From positions 1-7,467 of the forward strand of contig CAMBPA010000060.1 of NCBI GenBank assembly GCA_945869355.1: a DNA stretch of 7,467 bases. The letters run 5' to 3'. The notes beneath the pieces were generated by a model. It searched no databases. It saw only the letters and a list, made by a program, of their open reading frames with translations, and had not been told where the DNA came from. The stretch comes from Bordetella parapertussis. GTDB lineage: Bacteria; Pseudomonadota; Gammaproteobacteria; Burkholderiales; Burkholderiaceae_B. This document shows positions 1-7,126 of this stretch, piece after piece (within the stretch, counting starts at the first letter, position 1; every line of letters starts with the position of its first letter). A program made the position numbers and the translations under genes.

Positions 1-150
1 CCCAATCACCCAAAGAAACTGATGCCGCGTATGCGACATCTATTTAACCGCGGAGACCTGACCCAAGACGAGGTCGATATGTGGCGTGGCGTCTGCACCG
101 CCATGATTGCAACCGCTCGTGGAATCAGACACGGCAACCCTTCGCGTTAA
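1..150 (+). CDS. trmJ: tRNA (cytidine/uridine-2'-O)-methyltransferase TrmJ, C-terminal end (partial)
   Basis: The reading frame is open from the first base and stops at TAA 148-150, giving the last 49 residues of a protein that begins outside the window. The pattern RMRHLFNRGDLTQDEVDMWRG resembles the C-terminal tail of TrmJ, where an arginine-rich R-x-R-x-LF-x-R segment is followed by an acidic helix and an LRG/WRG motif. TrmJ is a SpoU-class, SAM-dependent enzyme that 2'-O-methylates position 32 of tRNAs in the cytoplasm. Its SAM-binding knot domain is not in the window, so the call rests on the tail plus the position just upstream of cysE, an order known in Burkholderiales. A related SpoU-family RNA methyltransferase is the main alternative. 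The 49-base gap to cysE holds only a small CGGG/CCCG hairpin (152-164) without a clean T-run after it. Confidence 0.72.
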   Translation, partial: PNHPKKLMPRMRHLFNRGDLTQDEVDMWRGVCTAMIATARGIRHGNPSR

Positions 151-199
151 ACGGGGTAATCCCGCCGCAGGGTGAGTTTTGCGCTAAGCTTTAATCATC

Positions 200-1081
200 A
201 TGTTTAACTCTTTACGCGAAAACATCGCCTGCATTCTCGAAAGAGATCCTGCGGCGCGCAGCAAGCTGGAAATCCTGACTTGCTATCCGGGCTTACACGC
301 CATCATGGCACACAAGCTCGCGCATCGTTTGTGGCAAGCGAAGCTTTATTGGCTGGGGCGCATGGTCTCTCACTTCAGCCGCATGCTGACTGGCATTGAA
401 ATTCATCCAGGCGCAACGATCGGTCGCCGGGTCTTCATCGACCATGGTTTCGGTGTGGTCATCGGCGAGACCTCAGAGATCGGTGACGACTGCACGATTT
501 ATCAAGGCGTCACACTGGGCGGTACGCGCCTCTACAAAGGAGCGAAACGGCACCCTACTCTCGGTAAAGGAGTAGTCGTCGGTGCAGGCGCACAGGTGCT
601 TGGCGGATTTACCGTTGGGGATGGTGCGCGCATTGGGTCCAACGCCGTTGTGGTCAAACCCGTACCAGCGGGCGCCACGGCCGTCGGCAACCCAGCTCGC
701 ATCATTGAAGTTGGAACAAACGACACAACAGAACCCAGTGCAGTCTCTGCACCAACACTGACCTCGACACCATCCGCAACCGCATCAACCAAAATATCGC
801 CCTGCGATTCCGACTGGGATGCAGCACCGATTCAGGCGATGCTCGACAAAGGTCCCGCAAATAAGACACCCACCGACGGGACAGGATTTAACGCCTACGC
901 CGTAGACCCTGGCGCTGCAGACCCACTTGTGAAGGCTTTACACGAACTCATCACACACGTATCTAAGCAGGATGCACGTATCGCGCACTTGTGCCAAACA
1001 ATTGAATCGATGGGATCAAAGGTCGAAGGTCAGGCAGCCAAACTAGATGCTCAGCGCCTGAACAAGCTGATTGACGAATAG
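200..1081 (+). CDS. cysE: Serine O-acetyltransferase with coiled-coil C-terminal tail
   Basis: CysE transfers acetyl from acetyl-CoA to L-serine, giving O-acetylserine, the precursor for cysteine synthesis in the cytoplasm. Residues 1-60 are a short helical N-terminus, so this is the short type without the long N-terminal domain of E. coli CysE. Residues about 65-170 form the left-handed beta-helix with hexapeptide repeats. Visible active-site elements are IEIHP (66-70), the Asp81-His82 pair in DHGFG, GET (89-91), TLGGT (105-109), RHP (117-119), and the closing VGNPARI segment. Residues about 172-225 are a Thr/Ser/Ala/Pro-rich linker. Residues about 241-285 form a predicted coiled coil with hydrophobic residues in a 3-4 spacing. 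The protein ends in Glu rather than the C-terminal Ile that E. coli CysE inserts into CysK. The ATG at 200 is the only sensible start, since an in-frame TAA lies at 185-187 and no ATG, GTG or TTG codon falls between; no good Shine-Dalgarno sequence precedes it. Co-transcription with trmJ is plausible. Confidence 0.95.
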   Translation: MFNSLRENIACILERDPAARSKLEILTCYPGLHAIMAHKLAHRLWQAKLYWLGRMVSHFSRMLTGIEIHPGATIGRRVFIDHGFGVVIGETSEIGDDCTIYQGVTLGGTRLYKGAKRHPTLGKGVVVGAGAQVLGGFTVGDGARIGSNAVVVKPVPAGATAVGNPARIIEVGTNDTTEPSAVSAPTLTSTPSATASTKISPCDSDWDAAPIQAMLDKGPANKTPTDGTGFNAYAVDPGAADPLVKALHELITHVSKQDARIAHLCQTIESMGSKVEGQAAKLDAQRLNKLIDE

Positions 1082-1082
1082 C

Positions 1083-1095
1083 CGTCTAAAAGACG
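1083..1095. other. Small palindrome at the cysE/pcaJ convergent junction
   Basis: CGTCT (1083-1087) and AGACG (1091-1095) pair around an AAA loop just after the cysE stop and across the pcaJ stop codon (1086-1088). It could act as a short two-way transcript-end hairpin, but the stem is only 5 bp and neither side is followed by a T-run. I therefore do not call it a terminator. Confidence 0.25.
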
Positions 1096-1724
1096 AGATC
1101 AAGTCCCGTCATGCGCCGCAATTCCTCTTGACCTGCGCCCGACACATCATCAACCACTCGCACCGCGCCACCCGGCTCAATCTGAAACACGGCCACATCG
1201 GTATATACGCGCGACACACAACGCAAACCGGTGAGTGGGTAGGTGCACTTCTCAACAAGCTTGCTCTCACCTTCCTTGGTGAGTAACTCCATCATCACAA
1301 AGACATCTCGCGCACCTGCGGCCAGATCCATTGCACCGCCCACAGCAGGAATCGCGCCAGGCTCTCCGGTCGACCAGTTTGCCAAATCCCCATTGCGCGC
1401 CACTTGAAACGCACCCAGCACACAGATATCAAGGTGGCCGCCACGCATCATTGCAAAAGAATCGGCATGATGAAAATAGCTTCCACCGGGCAGCAACGTC
1501 ACGGGCTGCTTGCCCGCATTAATCAGATCAAAATCTTCCTCTCCGGCTGCCGGCGCAGGCCCCATACCCAACACGCCATTTTCACTCTGTAAAAAAATAT
1601 CTTTGTCTTGGGGAAGATAGTTCGCGACCTTGGTGGGTAGCCCGATACCCAGGTTAACGATCGCACCTTCAGGGATGTCGCGCGCGACGCGGGCTGCGAT
1701 CTCATCTCTTGAAATTCGTTTCAT
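1086..1724 (-). CDS. pcaJ: 3-oxoadipate (3-oxoacid) CoA-transferase, subunit B
   Basis: This is the beta subunit of a class I CoA-transferase, which moves CoA from succinyl-CoA to a 3-oxoacid such as 3-oxoadipate, a late step of the beta-ketoadipate pathway. It is 212 residues long, normal for the family. GIGLP (26-30) and SENGVLG (47-53) are visible; Glu48 in SENG corresponds to the catalytic glutamate that forms the CoA thioester. The segment QPVTLLPGGSYFHHADSFAM (73-92) followed by RGGHLDICVLGAFQV (94-108) is typical of PcaJ/ScoB. The ATG at 1722-1724 overlaps the pcaI stop by one base (TAATG), and a GGAG lies 7 bases upstream inside the end of pcaI, which indicates translational coupling. 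PcaJ and ScoB are very similar, so acetoacetate (ScoB) is the alternative substrate; the neighbours do not settle it because no other pca gene is in view. Confidence 0.9.
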   Translation of the reverse strand: MKRISRDEIAARVARDIPEGAIVNLGIGLPTKVANYLPQDKDIFLQSENGVLGMGPAPAAGEEDFDLINAGKQPVTLLPGGSYFHHADSFAMMRGGHLDICVLGAFQVARNGDLANWSTGEPGAIPAVGGAMDLAAGARDVFVMMELLTKEGESKLVEKCTYPLTGLRCVSRVYTDVAVFQIEPGGAVRVVDDVSGAGQEELRRMTGLDLVF

Positions 1725-2398
1725 TATTTTGCTCCACCCACAATTTTGACGACACGCTTAACGTACACACCGGGTGTCACGATCGCTTCCGGATCTAACT
1801 CACCGAGCTCTACGATGTCACTGACCTGCGCAATGGTTAGTTTGGCGGCTGTGGCCATCACCGGCCCAAAGTTTCGGGCTGTTTTTCGGTATACAAGATT
1901 GCCCCAGCGGTCGGCCCGATGGGCTTTGATAATCGCCACATCCGCTTTGATGGGTGCTTCAAGTATGTAGTCGTCACCATCGATGTGACGAACTTCTTTA
2001 CCCTCGGCTAACTCCGTCCCCACCGCGGTACGCGTAAAAAAACCGCCAATGCCTGCGCCACCTGCACGAATGCGCTCAGCGAGCGTGCCCTGCGGTACGA
2101 GTTCCAACTCAACTTTACCGGCCCGATAAAGCCGATCGAAAACATAAGAATCGGCTTGCCGGGGAAACGAACACACCACCCGACGCACCTGACCGGAAGC
2201 AAGCAAGGCTGCGATACCGGTGTCGCCAGATCCGGCGTTGTTGCAAACGATTGTCAGTTCTCTTGCACCCTGGGCGATCAGGCCATCGATTAGCTCGTGC
2301 GGCTGACCTGCCCCGCCAAACCCGCCTACCAGCACCACCGCACCATCCTGGATACCGGCCAACGCAGCCTCTAAATCAGGGACGATCTTTGAAATCAT
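1724..2398 (-). CDS. pcaI: 3-oxoadipate (3-oxoacid) CoA-transferase, subunit A
   Basis: This is the alpha subunit partner of the downstream pcaJ product, 224 residues long and full length. GGFGGAGQPHELIDGL (25-40) is the family's glycine-rich CoA-binding signature near the N-terminus. NNAGSGDTG (53-61), CSFPRQADSYVFD (76-88), LVPQGTLAERIRAGGAG (100-116) and DRWGNLVYRKTARNFGPVMA (163-182) follow in the usual order. The CSFPRQ-x-DSYVFD segment is what I recall for PcaI-type subunits, whereas acetoacetate-type ScoA has an SSYVGEN-like stretch there; this is why I prefer pcaI. At 120-128 the sequence is FFTRTAVGT, where many relatives have F(F/Y)TPTG(Y/V)GT. AAGG lies 9 bases before the ATG at 2396-2398. 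A TATAAT box and an inverted repeat upstream suggest a regulated promoter for the pcaI-pcaJ operon. Confidence 0.9.
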   Translation of the reverse strand: MISKIVPDLEAALAGIQDGAVVLVGGFGGAGQPHELIDGLIAQGARELTIVCNNAGSGDTGIAALLASGQVRRVVCSFPRQADSYVFDRLYRAGKVELELVPQGTLAERIRAGGAGIGGFFTRTAVGTELAEGKEVRHIDGDDYILEAPIKADVAIIKAHRADRWGNLVYRKTARNFGPVMATAAKLTIAQVSDIVELGELDPEAIVTPGVYVKRVVKIVGGAK

Positions 2399-2425
2399 GA
2401 TGTTCTACCTTATTACCAAACGCCG

Positions 2426-2449
2426 TCATTACAACTCATGTGTAAATGA
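2426..2449. promoter_or_regulatory. Operator-like inverted repeat upstream of pcaI
   Basis: The left arm TCATTACA (2426-2433) and the right arm TGTAAATGA (2441-2449, which reads TCATTTACA on the other strand) form an inverted repeat that is perfect except for one extra T. The inner core TTACA-N7-TGTAA (2429-2445) is exact. It lies just downstream of the TATAAT box on the minus strand, so it would cover the predicted transcription start of pcaIJ, a position typical of a repressor site. No regulator gene is in the window, so the binding protein is unknown. A short inverted repeat of this size can arise by chance. Confidence 0.4.
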
Positions 2450-2454
2450 TTATA
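2449..2454 (-). promoter_or_regulatory. Predicted -10 box of the pcaI-pcaJ promoter
   Basis: Read on the minus strand, these bases are TATAAT, a perfect sigma-70 -10 hexamer, 50 bases before the pcaI start codon. There is no good -35 hexamer at 16-18 bp; the nearest TTG-containing match (TTGCTT) is about 20 bp upstream. A weak -35 box would fit a promoter that needs an activator, but it may also mean that the match is by chance. Confidence 0.45.
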
Positions 2455-2560
2455 GAGAAGTCCGATCGCAAGAAAAGCAATCCCCCGGCGTGCGAGCCAA
2501 ACTAGGCTGTGTGGCTTACACTTGACACCTCTTCGTTCGTCCGCCCACGCCATCACTTCC

Positions 2561-5206
2561 ATGCAAGAACACGACCCAAAGCCGACCTCTTCCGAACAGC
2601 ACACGCCGATGATGCAGCAGTATTTGCGTCTAAAAGCTGAGGCGGGACCGCTGTTGCTGCTCTACCGTATGGGCGACTTCTACGAAATGTTTTATGAGGA
2701 TGCTGAGCGCGGCGCACGGCTTCTAAATCTAACTCTGACGCGCAGAGGCTCTTCAAATGGCGCCCCCATCCCCATGGCGGGGGTTCCCTTTCATGCTGCA
2801 GAGCAGTATCTAGCTAAACTTGTAGCCGCAGGCGTGTCAGTCGCCATCTGCGAACAAATCGGAGACCCTGCAACCAGCAAGGGACCGGTCGAGCGCAAGA
2901 TCGTACGTATCGTGACGCCCGGTACCCTAACGGATGAAGCATTGCTGCCAGCTAAAGCAGACCGTTGTGTGGCCGCGGTTTTTGTTCCGACCAAAGCAAA
3001 TAAATCTGGTCGCGCGGGTGTCGCCTGGTTAAACCTAGCGAGCGGTGAGTTCAAAATTTCAGAATGCGCCGCTGAAGCACTGGACTCTGAGCTACATCGT
3101 ATCGAGCCTGCCGAAGTTATCTTCGCAGAAGACGCACAGCCAAGCTTCACCCTGTCTTGCGCCAACACGCGCGTACCTTCTTGGCACTTTGAAGCCGAGC
3201 AAGCGCAAGCGCATTTATTAAAGCATTTCAATACGCAGTCTTTGTCTGGCTTTGATATTGAGGATTTGCCGATCGCAATTTGCGCAGCAGGTGCTCTATT
3301 GCGTTACGCGGGCCGCACACAGACGCAAGCGCTCTCTCATATTCAGGCGCTTAGCGCAGACCGAGCAAGCCAATATGTACTGATGGACCCTGCGACGCGC
3401 AGGAACCTAGAGTTGACACGAACGATCTCTGGTGAAGAGGCGCCTACGTTGTTATCCATCATAGATGGTTGCTGCACTCCTATGGGCAGCCGCTTACTCA
3501 GACGCTGGATACATCATCCTCTGCGAGATAACGCTCCGGTGCTCGCGCGACAGTCCGCGATCACCGCTCTGCTCGGCACCCATCAGTCACGTGGCGAACT
3601 CTTACACGCCATTCCTCTACTTCAGTCTTTGCGTACCGGGCTGGACAAGCTTCCTGATCTAGAACGCATCGCCACGCGCATCGCACTGCTGTCGGTGCGT
3701 CCTCGCGAGCTGGCCAGTTTACGTGATGCACTTGGTGCATTACCTGAGCTCGAAAGACTACTCTGCGATGCAGTACAACAATCTGAACGTCTGCAGGCCT
3801 TAGCGAACCACCTGCGTCCACCCGAAGGCCTACATGCCCTGCTGACGCGCGCAATTGCGCAAGAGCCTACAGCCCAAATTCGTGATGGCGGCGTCATCGC
3901 GACCGGTATGGATGCCGAGCTCGATGAACTACGAGCGATATCTACCGATAACGGTACGTATTTACTCGAACTCGAAGCCCGCGAACGTGCTCGCACAGGG
4001 ATCTCCACTTTGCGTGTTGAGTTCAATCGTGTGCATGGTTTCTTTATTGAAGTCTCGCGCGCGCAAGCGGATAAGGTTCCTGAAGACTACCGTCGACGTC
4101 AAACATTAAAGAACGCAGAACGCTACATCACGCCCGAGCTCAAAGTTTGGGAAGATAAAGTCCTGTCGGCTCAAGATCGCTCGCTCGCTCGAGAAAAATG
4201 GCTCTTCGATCAACTTCTTGAGCAACTGCTTCCAAGTGTCACCGCACTGGCAGCCTGCGCAAGCGCTTGCGCTGAACTCGACACACTCGTTGCCTTGGCG
4301 CATCACGCGCAATTACACGAATGGGTATCGCCGCGCCTGCTAGAACAGGCTGCGATTGACGTGGAGTCTGGTCGCCACCCTGTCGTAGAACGCTCGATTG
4401 AACGCTTTACACCAAACAGCTGTGCCCTGAACGCACAACGTTCACTGCTCGTCATCACAGGGCCCAATATGGGCGGCAAATCAACCTATATGCGGCAAGT
4501 GGCCTTAATCGCCTTGTTAGCACGCATCGGTAGCTTTGTTCCTGCGAAGCAGGCCGCGATTGGGCCCCTAGATCGTATCTTTACCCGTATCGGCGCGGCC
4601 GATGATCTTGCAGGCGGGCGTTCGACCTTCATGATGGAGATGACCGAAGCCGCTGCCATCTTGGCATCGAGCACGTCGCAGAGCCTTGTGTTGATGGACG
4701 AGATCGGTCGCGGCACCTCCACCTATGACGGTCTCGCACTGGCTTGGTCCATTGCGCAGCGACTTGTCACACATAATCGCGCGCTCACACTGTTTGCTAC
4801 GCACTATTTTGAAATCACACGTATGCCTGCCGAACAACCCCACACGGCAAACGTTCACTTAGCGGCTGCTGAGTCCCCGACCGGGATTGTCTTTCTGCAC
4901 GAAGTCAAGGATGGCCCAGCAAGTCGTAGCTACGGGATCCAAGTTGCACAACGTGCTGGAGTACCTGCTGCCGTCATTCGGCATGCGGCGCGCGAACTTG
5001 AACGCCTAGAATCGCAAGGCGCACCCACTCCTCAACTCGGACTATTCGCTCAGGCAAACGAACCAGCAGCAGCGCAGGTCGAAGCAGCCCAAGATCAGGC
5101 GGCCCAAGCGCGTATTCGCCAAGCCGTATCTGAGCTAGACCCAGACACGCTCAGTCCGCGCGAAGCGCTTGATGCCTTATATCAACTCAAAAATTTATTA
5201 CCTTAG
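2561..5206 (+). CDS. mutS: DNA mismatch repair protein MutS
   Basis: MutS recognises base mismatches and small loops after replication and, using ATP, recruits MutL. From the ATG at 2561 it is 881 residues, near the usual MutS length. [14 protein letters not shown] (14-27) and [14 protein letters not shown] (35-48) mark the mismatch-binding domain; Phe40 and Glu42 form the conserved Phe-x-Glu reader. Connector, lever and clamp domains follow. The ATPase domain has Walker [10 protein letters not shown] (634-642), [12 protein letters not shown] with Asp713-Glu714 as Walker B, and an FATHYFE segment. An Ala/Gln-rich linker leads to the C-terminal [16 protein letters not shown] helix motif. The frame can be extended to a TTG at 2522 (894 residues), but those 13 extra residues look unlike MutS. 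No clear Shine-Dalgarno sequence precedes either start. The gene is divergent from pcaI and is followed after 9 bases by the oxygenase gene, so the two are probably co-transcribed. Confidence 0.97.
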   Translation: MQEHDPKPTSSEQHTPMMQQYLRLKAEAGPLLLLYRMGDFYEMFYEDAERGARLLNLTLTRRGSSNGAPIPMAGVPFHAAEQYLAKLVAAGVSVAICEQIGDPATSKGPVERKIVRIVTPGTLTDEALLPAKADRCVAAVFVPTKANKSGRAGVAWLNLASGEFKISECAAEALDSELHRIEPAEVIFAEDAQPSFTLSCANTRVPSWHFEAEQAQAHLLKHFNTQSLSGFDIEDLPIAICAAGALLRYAGRTQTQALSHIQALSADRASQYVLMDPATRRNLELTRTISGEEAPTLLSIIDGCCTPMGSRLLRRWIHHPLRDNAPVLARQSAITALLGTHQSRGELLHAIPLLQSLRTGLDKLPDLERIATRIALLSVRPRELASLRDALGALPELERLLCDAVQQSERLQALANHLRPPEGLHALLTRAIAQEPTAQIRDGGVIATGMDAELDELRAISTDNGTYLLELEARERARTGISTLRVEFNRVHGFFIEVSRAQADKVPEDYRRRQTLKNAERYITPELKVWEDKVLSAQDRSLAREKWLFDQLLEQLLPSVTALAACASACAELDTLVALAHHAQLHEWVSPRLLEQAAIDVESGRHPVVERSIERFTPNSCALNAQRSLLVITGPNMGGKSTYMRQVALIALLARIGSFVPAKQAAIGPLDRIFTRIGAADDLAGGRSTFMMEMTEAAAILASSTSQSLVLMDEIGRGTSTYDGLALAWSIAQRLVTHNRALTLFATHYFEITRMPAEQPHTANVHLAAAESPTGIVFLHEVKDGPASRSYGIQVAQRAGVPAAVIRHAARELERLESQGAPTPQLGLFAQANEPAAAQVEAAQDQAAQARIRQAVSELDPDTLSPREALDALYQLKNLLP

Positions 5207-5215
5207 GGCCTCGCC

Positions 5216-6406
5216 ATGCATCCTGATCACCCACTCGATCTCTTAGGAGGGCTGACACCTTCCAAGTTCATGCGCGAGTATTGGCAACGCAAACCTTTAC
5301 TCATTAAACAAGCGTTTCCTAACTTCCGTCCGCCCCTTACCGCCACCGCCCTCAAGAAATTGGGTCGACGTGACGATGTGGAATCGAGGCTAGTGTGGAA
5401 AGAAAAAAAGGTCTGGCAAATGGAGCGAGGTCCTTTCGCCAGGCTACCCAAAGCCACTGAACCAAATTGGTCTCTACTCGTGCAGAGCGTCGATATCCAC
5501 GATGATGCCGCTTGTGCGCTGATGAACCAGTTCCGTTTTGTTCCCGATGCACGACTCGATGATTTGATGATTAGTCTGGCCAGTCTGGGTGGAGGCGTGG
5601 GCCCACACTTTGATAGCTACGATGTTTTTTTGCTGCAAGGCCAGGGGCGTCGTCACTGGAGTTTTGGGCAACAAAAGGATTTGACCCTGATTGATGGGCT
5701 ATCACTTAAGATTCTTAAACATTTCAAACCAGACGAAACCGTCGTACTTGAGCCAGGCGACATGCTTTATTTGCCGCCCCAAGCTGCGCACAACGGGGTG
5801 GCGCTGGATAATGATTGCATGACCATCTCAATCGGCTTTCGAGCACCCGTTGAGGCTGCGCTCGCGCGCGGCATGCTCGAGGCCGCCGCCGATCAAATCA
5901 TCGCACGCAGTGGTCTCGCGTCAGGGCCTTATGGCGAGCCCCCTCTTCCTGGGCCAGCACTCGACAAGCTTTACCGGGATCCCTCTCAGTCAGCCGTCGC
6001 ACATCCCGCGGAAATACCCGACCGACTCAGGGACGCCGCCGTGCGTGCTGCTGGAAAAATCAAGTTTGATGAAGCGCTCGCAACGCGCTTCTTAGGTTGC
6101 TGGCTGACTGAACCGAATCAAGCCGCTGTGTTTGATCATCACGCAAGCGCTGAGGGTTGGGATGACGACACCCCCTACACGCACTGGGTACTCGATCGAC
6201 GCACCCGCATGTTGTATCGTGATCAGCGGTTGTTCATTAACGGTGAAGCCGCCAGCGTACGCGCTGAAGCCGGTCTTCGTCTGCTAGCCGATGAGCGCGA
6301 GCTCGCCGGTGACTGCGCCGCCGCTAAACGTCTATCTTCCGAAGCGCGACAGGCTCTTGCCGATTGGTTAGACGACGGCTGGATCAAGCTGATACGAAAG
6401 CCTTAA
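5216..6406 (+). CDS. roxA: JmjC/cupin 2-oxoglutarate-dependent ribosomal protein oxygenase (RoxA/YcfD family)
   Basis: This is a 396-residue member of the cupin-4/JmjC ribosomal oxygenases. The E. coli member YcfD (RoxA) hydroxylates an arginine of 50S ribosomal protein L16, using Fe(II), oxygen and 2-oxoglutarate. Residues 1-35 carry the family entry motif (SKFMREYWQRKPLLIKQAF). The iron ligands are visible: His131 and Asp133 in GPHFDSYDVF and His192 in PPQAAHNGV. Arg146 in QGRRHW sits 15 residues after the first His, where YcfD has its 2-oxoglutarate-binding Arg. GDMLYLPP (181-188) is the usual strand before the last His. Residues about 215-280 fit the dimerisation region and 281-396 the C-terminal winged-helix-like domain. 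It starts 9 bases after the mutS stop and probably shares its transcript; the ribosome-binding site is weak. The exact substrate in this organism is inferred from the family. Confidence 0.88.
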   Translation: MHPDHPLDLLGGLTPSKFMREYWQRKPLLIKQAFPNFRPPLTATALKKLGRRDDVESRLVWKEKKVWQMERGPFARLPKATEPNWSLLVQSVDIHDDAACALMNQFRFVPDARLDDLMISLASLGGGVGPHFDSYDVFLLQGQGRRHWSFGQQKDLTLIDGLSLKILKHFKPDETVVLEPGDMLYLPPQAAHNGVALDNDCMTISIGFRAPVEAALARGMLEAAADQIIARSGLASGPYGEPPLPGPALDKLYRDPSQSAVAHPAEIPDRLRDAAVRAAGKIKFDEALATRFLGCWLTEPNQAAVFDHHASAEGWDDDTPYTHWVLDRRTRMLYRDQRLFINGEAASVRAEAGLRLLADERELAGDCAAAKRLSSEARQALADWLDDGWIKLIRKP

Positions 6407-6412
6407 CGTCAC

Positions 6413-7033
6413 TCAGTCTGTTTGAAGACAACCTGCTTTTTCAATGAAGCGGATTACTTCATCCAGACCCTCACCTGTCTTGAGGTTGGTCATCACCCAG
6501 GGACGGTCGGCACGCATGCGCGCCGTATCGTGCCGCATGACCTCAAGATTTGCGCCGACATAAGGTGCCAGATCGATTTTATTGATAACAAGTAAATCAC
6601 TACGCGTAATACCAGGACCACCCTTCCGCGGGATTTTTTCTCCACCAGCCACGTCAATCACATAAATCGTCAAATCCGAAAGATCTGGACTAAACGTTGC
6701 CGCCAAGTTGTCTCCGCCAGACTCGATAAAAATCAAATCCAAGTCAGGAAATCGCTTTTGCATGCGATCAATCGCCTCTAAGTTGATCGAGGCGTCTTCG
6801 CGAATCGCTGTATGAGGACACCCGCCCGTTTCCACGCCCATGATGCGATCTGCGGACAGCGCCTGAGCGGCCACCAGCAGTCGCTCATCTTCTTTTGTGT
6901 AGATGTCATTGGTGACAACAGCCAGGTTGTACTGATCGCGCATGCGTTTGCATAACACTTCAACAAGTGTCGTCTTACCAGAGCCAACAGGCCCGCCAAT
7001 GCCAACGCGCAAGGGATTAGAATTTTTTTGCAT
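6413..7033 (-). CDS. ureG: Urease accessory GTPase UreG
   Basis: UreG is a SIMIBI-class GTPase that carries nickel and, with UreF and UreD/UreH, delivers it to apo-urease in the cytoplasm. The 206-residue length is normal. Visible motifs are the P-loop GPVGSGKT (14-21), [10 protein letters not shown] (41-50), ETGGCPH (68-74) with the Cys72-Pro73-His74 metal-binding motif, [15 protein letters not shown] (104-118), and the guanine-specificity motif NKID (151-154). There is no histidine-rich N-terminal extension of the kind some UreG proteins use to store nickel. AAGGAA lies 5 bases before the ATG, a strong ribosome-binding site. It lies downstream of ureF on the same strand, 93 bases away, which is longer than the tight spacing often seen within ure operons. 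Its stop codon faces the roxA stop codon with 6 bases between. Confidence 0.97.
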   Translation of the reverse strand: MQKNSNPLRVGIGGPVGSGKTTLVEVLCKRMRDQYNLAVVTNDIYTKEDERLLVAAQALSADRIMGVETGGCPHTAIREDASINLEAIDRMQKRFPDLDLIFIESGGDNLAATFSPDLSDLTIYVIDVAGGEKIPRKGGPGITRSDLLVINKIDLAPYVGANLEVMRHDTARMRADRPWVMTNLKTGEGLDEVIRFIEKAGCLQTD

Positions 7034-7080
7034 TGCTATTCCTTATTCTGCTGATCGAATGTTCTGATGTATTGAACCGT

Positions 7081-7109
7081 TGTATACGTTAAATTCTGCT
7101 TACCTACAA
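7081..7109 (-). promoter_or_regulatory. Possible sigma-70 promoter ahead of ureG
   Basis: On the minus strand TTGTAG (7104-7109) and TATACA (7081-7086) are separated by exactly 17 bp in the gap between ureF and ureG. They match the -35 consensus at 3 of 6 positions and the -10 consensus at 4 of 6. If real, it would give ureG its own transcript in addition to read-through from ureF. The match is moderate and could be chance in a fairly AT-rich gap. Confidence 0.3.
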
Positions 7110-7126
7110 AACCCTCTGCCCGCACT

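Noticed and set aside
152..180. CGGG-GTAAT-CCCG hairpin after trmJ as an intrinsic terminator
   Set aside because: The stem is only 4 bp and the nearest T-run (177-180) starts 12 bases after it, so it does not fit a Rho-independent terminator.
532..792. 86-codon minus-strand open frame inside cysE
   Set aside because: It overlaps the conserved beta-helix and linker of CysE; the product is low-complexity Thr/Pro/Ala and has no upstream ribosome-binding site that I can see.
1071..1286. 71-codon plus-strand open frame running from the end of cysE into antisense of pcaJ
   Set aside because: Almost all of it is antisense to the conserved C-terminal half of PcaJ, and the product resembles no family I know.
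2522..2527. TTGACA as a -35 box for mutS
   Set aside because: No TATAAT-like hexamer occurs 16-18 bp downstream (the sequence there is GC-rich), so the perfect hexamer alone does not support a promoter.
2791..3231. 146-codon minus-strand open frame inside mutS
   Set aside because: It lies wholly inside the well-supported mutS coding region and its Ala/Ser-rich product has no recognisable domain; it is an antisense shadow.
3622..4026. 134-codon minus-strand open frame inside mutS, rich in Ser and Arg
   Set aside because: The Ser/Arg-rich composition is what antisense reading of this GC-moderate coding sequence gives, and MutS is intact on the other strand.
6418..6446. GTCT-GTTTGA-AGAC followed by a T-run near the roxA/ureG junction as a terminator
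   Set aside because: The stem is 4 bp, it lies inside ureG coding sequence, and the T-run is separated from the stem by several bases.
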